From Chara braunii (taxonomy: Eukaryota > Streptophyta > Charophyceae > Charales > Characeae), in contig BFEA01000471.1 in the NCBI GenBank assembly GCA_003427395.1, forward strand, positions 393,567-424,221: a DNA stretch of 30,655 nucleotides, written 5' to 3'. The position numbers and the translations under genes were made by a program. The notes under the pieces are model-generated. The model had not been told where the DNA came from and made no database searches. It was given only the letters and a program-made list of their open reading frames with translations. How positions within the stretch are numbered: the first letter of the stretch is position 1; every line of letters starts with the position of its first letter. This document shows positions 28,510 through 30,655 of the stretch, piece after piece.

Positions 28510-30655
28510 ACAACAATGCACAGGTGGGCCTACAAACCACCCCGACCAGTCTTGTTCAAAGAAGACCAAGAAAATTTTTGTGCGGTGGCTCACACAATCC
28601 ACCTTTTTGAGATCGCTGCGGACATGAAAGTTAATTGGGAAACAAAGACGGAAGGCTGGTGGTTAGACCCCGAAGGAGGGCCCCCACTGGCTGATCCTCA
28701 GGTGGCTTGGAAAAATAAAGAATCAGCAATAAAGGTGCTAGGTGTAAATATCACGGCGATGGGTCTGCCACCCGACCACAGGGACGCACTTGTGGACCTG
28801 GCAATCAGAAAGCTCTGTAACTGGGACGGCAAACCAACCTCTCTAGTAGGCAGAGTGTTAGCGATTAACAACGCCATCTTTGCATCCAGATGGTACAAGG
28901 TGGCGTTCTGGCAGCTCAACAGAAAACGAATCACTAAGTTGAAACAGGCGGCGACGGCGTATCTATGGAAGAATGATCACAATCACACCCATTCCATAAG
29001 AAGGGTGGCGTGAGACATCATTGTGCAGCCCAGAATACAGGGCGGTCTAGGAATAGTTGACCCGGAAGAAGAGATCAAGATGTTGCTCTTCAAATTCTTG
29101 ATTCGCCTTCTCTTGGGGAACAACATCCCGTGGGCCCCGTACGCCTGCATCCAGCTGCACAACATTGTACCTCCCTCTCATCCCCTCCGTCCAGTGCACC
29201 CATTGCAATGGTTAACCAATAGGTGCTGGTCCTTGCCCTTGGGCCCACGAAGGGTGACTGGCCACTCACCGGAAGGAAGGACAAAACAAGACTTCAAAGT
29301 CGATCCGTTATGGCCAACAAACACTCACCGGAAGGAAGGACAAAACAGGACTTCAAAGTCGATCCGTTATGGCCAACAACGGTTAAACTGTGGAGAGAAA
29401 GAGGACCACAGCGCACACCCACACCGCTTAGATGGGAAGAAGCAGGCCGCCAACCACTTTTTGGGCACCCGGACATCAAAGACAAGGCAGGCAACCCCTT
29501 CACCCTTCACGGGCCCTCCAAATGGAGACAGTGGGTCAAAAAAGGGGTGTACACAGTGGGCCACCTCTGGGATGGCCCGACAAGGAACTGGAAATTTGAG
29601 CACTCTCTGAAAAGTCTTACGGGCCCCATAAAAAACATGGCCTCTTGCATGGATGAGCTACAGGAAGCCATCCCTCTGCCCTGGATTCACGCCCTTAAAA
29701 GGGGCCCGATGATACAACAAAAAGACTGGGTGGTGCTCACTCACTCTACGCCCATCCCCATGACAGTGTACGAGGTGCAGAGCATCAACAATGGAAACAT
29801 AGTATTACACGCCTATTGCCCGACTTTGCTCGGGGAACGTTGGTCTGCAATACACAGACAAGAGGACCTGGACACACAACGTCCGACATCTGAGCTTATT
29901 AGAATCAGAGTAGTGAGGGACACAAAGGACGGCTTCTATCTCTACAAGCCATCCACCCCCCTCTGCAACCTACCCTTCGACCCCTCAGAATGGAAATGGT
30001 CATGGGGAGAGTCTCAGACAATGGCCCTGTGGCCATATATTGTTAAGAAAGGATATAGGATAGCCCGGAAACTAGTACAAGTGACACAACAAATCATCCA
30101 TCGTTGGGAAAGAGACTCCCCACTGGAAAAAGCGGGACTTGCAGCGCTTCAGATGGACCTCTTTTTCGCACATCAAGCTGACCAATCATGCAACACTGCA
30201 ATGGCAGATCATACATAGATGCCTGCCCACTCCAGATTGGCTAACAACAAGAACAGACCTTGAGGCAAAAGGACAACTCTCCCCACTGTGCACGTACTGC
30301 GCCCACTCCACACCACGGAAAAGAGCTACCTTGGAGCACTGTCTATTAGACTGCCCAATGGTGTCCCAGCTTTGGAGCTGGTGGAGCGCAGCCTGGCACT
30401 ACTCACGGGGGAACACCTGCCCTGGGACGTTCGTACCCTCCTGCTGGGAGGGCCTCCAAAGGGGGGACCAGACTGGACACCCTTCATGATAAACCTGTTC
30501 ACATACTCCAGACTAACGGTGTTATTGGCTGCCTGGAGGATGCAATGTGCCTACGAAAGGAAGCAACATGATTTTGGTTTTATGCAAGCACGGGCAACAA
30601 TCATAGACACTATCACAGCCAATACCCAGGATGCCTGGAGACAGATGCAATCTGA
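28507..30655 (+). pseudogene. LINE (non-LTR retrotransposon) ORF2, 3' part, broken and open at window edge
   Basis: Encodes the region following the catalytic site of a non-LTR reverse transcriptase: HLFEIAADMKVNW, LGVNI, KLCNWDGKPTSLVGRVLAIN and ATAYLW, then a long linker, and a C-terminal zinc-binding domain of the reverse-transcriptase type (IIHRCLPTPDWL; CTYC at 30289-30300; H at 30337 and C at 30352). The segment before KEDQENF, where an ADD motif would be expected, does not contain the Asp pair; the fragment starts right after the microsatellite and is 5' truncated. Breaks: TGA at 29011-29013 where the frame otherwise continues; a frame change caused by a 59-bp tandem duplication at 29263-29380; another near 30170; another near 30375. 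The last segment (frame from 30399) is still open at the right edge. Confidence 0.85.
29263..29380 (+). repeat. 59-bp tandem duplication inside the LINE ORF
   Basis: CACTCACCGGAAGGAAGGAC starts both copies (29263 and 29322), which are nearly identical over 59 bases. Because 59 is not a multiple of three, it shifts the reading frame. No N lies between the copies, so this may be genuine, but the near identity also fits an unmarked assembly overlap. Confidence 0.9.

Overview
The window is eukaryotic nuclear DNA, almost certainly from the green lineage. It holds a Ty3/gypsy chromovirus-type LTR retrotransposon, the ruin of a second one, a solo LTR, part of a non-LTR retrotransposon (LINE), several tandem-repeat arrays, long GA/CT microsatellites and one long intact coiled-coil reading frame. 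There is no sign of prokaryotic gene organisation. The mixture, and the flavour of the gag/pol proteins, make me think of a charophyte alga such as Chara; this is an inference from pattern memory, not a search result. Several sequence features show that this is a short-read scaffold with assembly scars: single N bases flanked by exact duplications, and a Nextera transposon-end junction left in the sequence.

Layout. 1-440: an AG microsatellite and AT-rich DNA. About 548-7882: Ty3/gypsy element 1 on the + strand, made of a 30-bp minisatellite leader, gag (795-2647), a canonical -1 frameshift heptamer at the gag stop, a pol broken by indels and one nonsense codon (to 6682), a polypurine tract, and a 3' LTR (6704-7882). 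No 5' LTR lies in the window. 7883-11460: unassigned intergenic DNA with a strong GGGCCC hairpin and a cluster of 66-70 bp repeats. 11465-13300: a poly(T) tract followed by two different tandem-duplicated blocks. 13300-14850: T-rich DNA on the minus strand and a set of candidate spliced exons. 14850-16060: intergenic DNA with a second copy of the 10.6-kb repeat family. 16259-19975, minus strand: an uninterrupted 1238-codon ORF for a methionine-rich, coiled-coil protein, the best host gene here. 19976-22230: apparently gene-free. About 22230-26575, minus strand: degenerate chromovirus element 2, carrying a tRNA-Gln-like sequence. 26690-28506: repeat units with a poly(C), A-rich, GCATGC, (GA)n layout, the second one split by a complete solo LTR (27168-28312) with perfect GGACC target duplications. 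28507-30655: the 3' part of a LINE ORF2, open at the window edge.

How it fits together: this is a repeat-dominated region with nested insertions. The LTR of element 1 and the solo LTR are relatives, sharing the first 25 bases' layout and their last 11 bases with one mismatch, which lets the 3' end of element 1 be placed. I found no bacterial-style operon, CRISPR array or defence system. The most useful new observations are the gag-pol slippery site, the nested solo LTR, the unusual coiled-coil ORF, the candidate spliced gene near 14.3-14.8 kb, and the adapter and duplication artefacts that must be removed before any coding interpretation.
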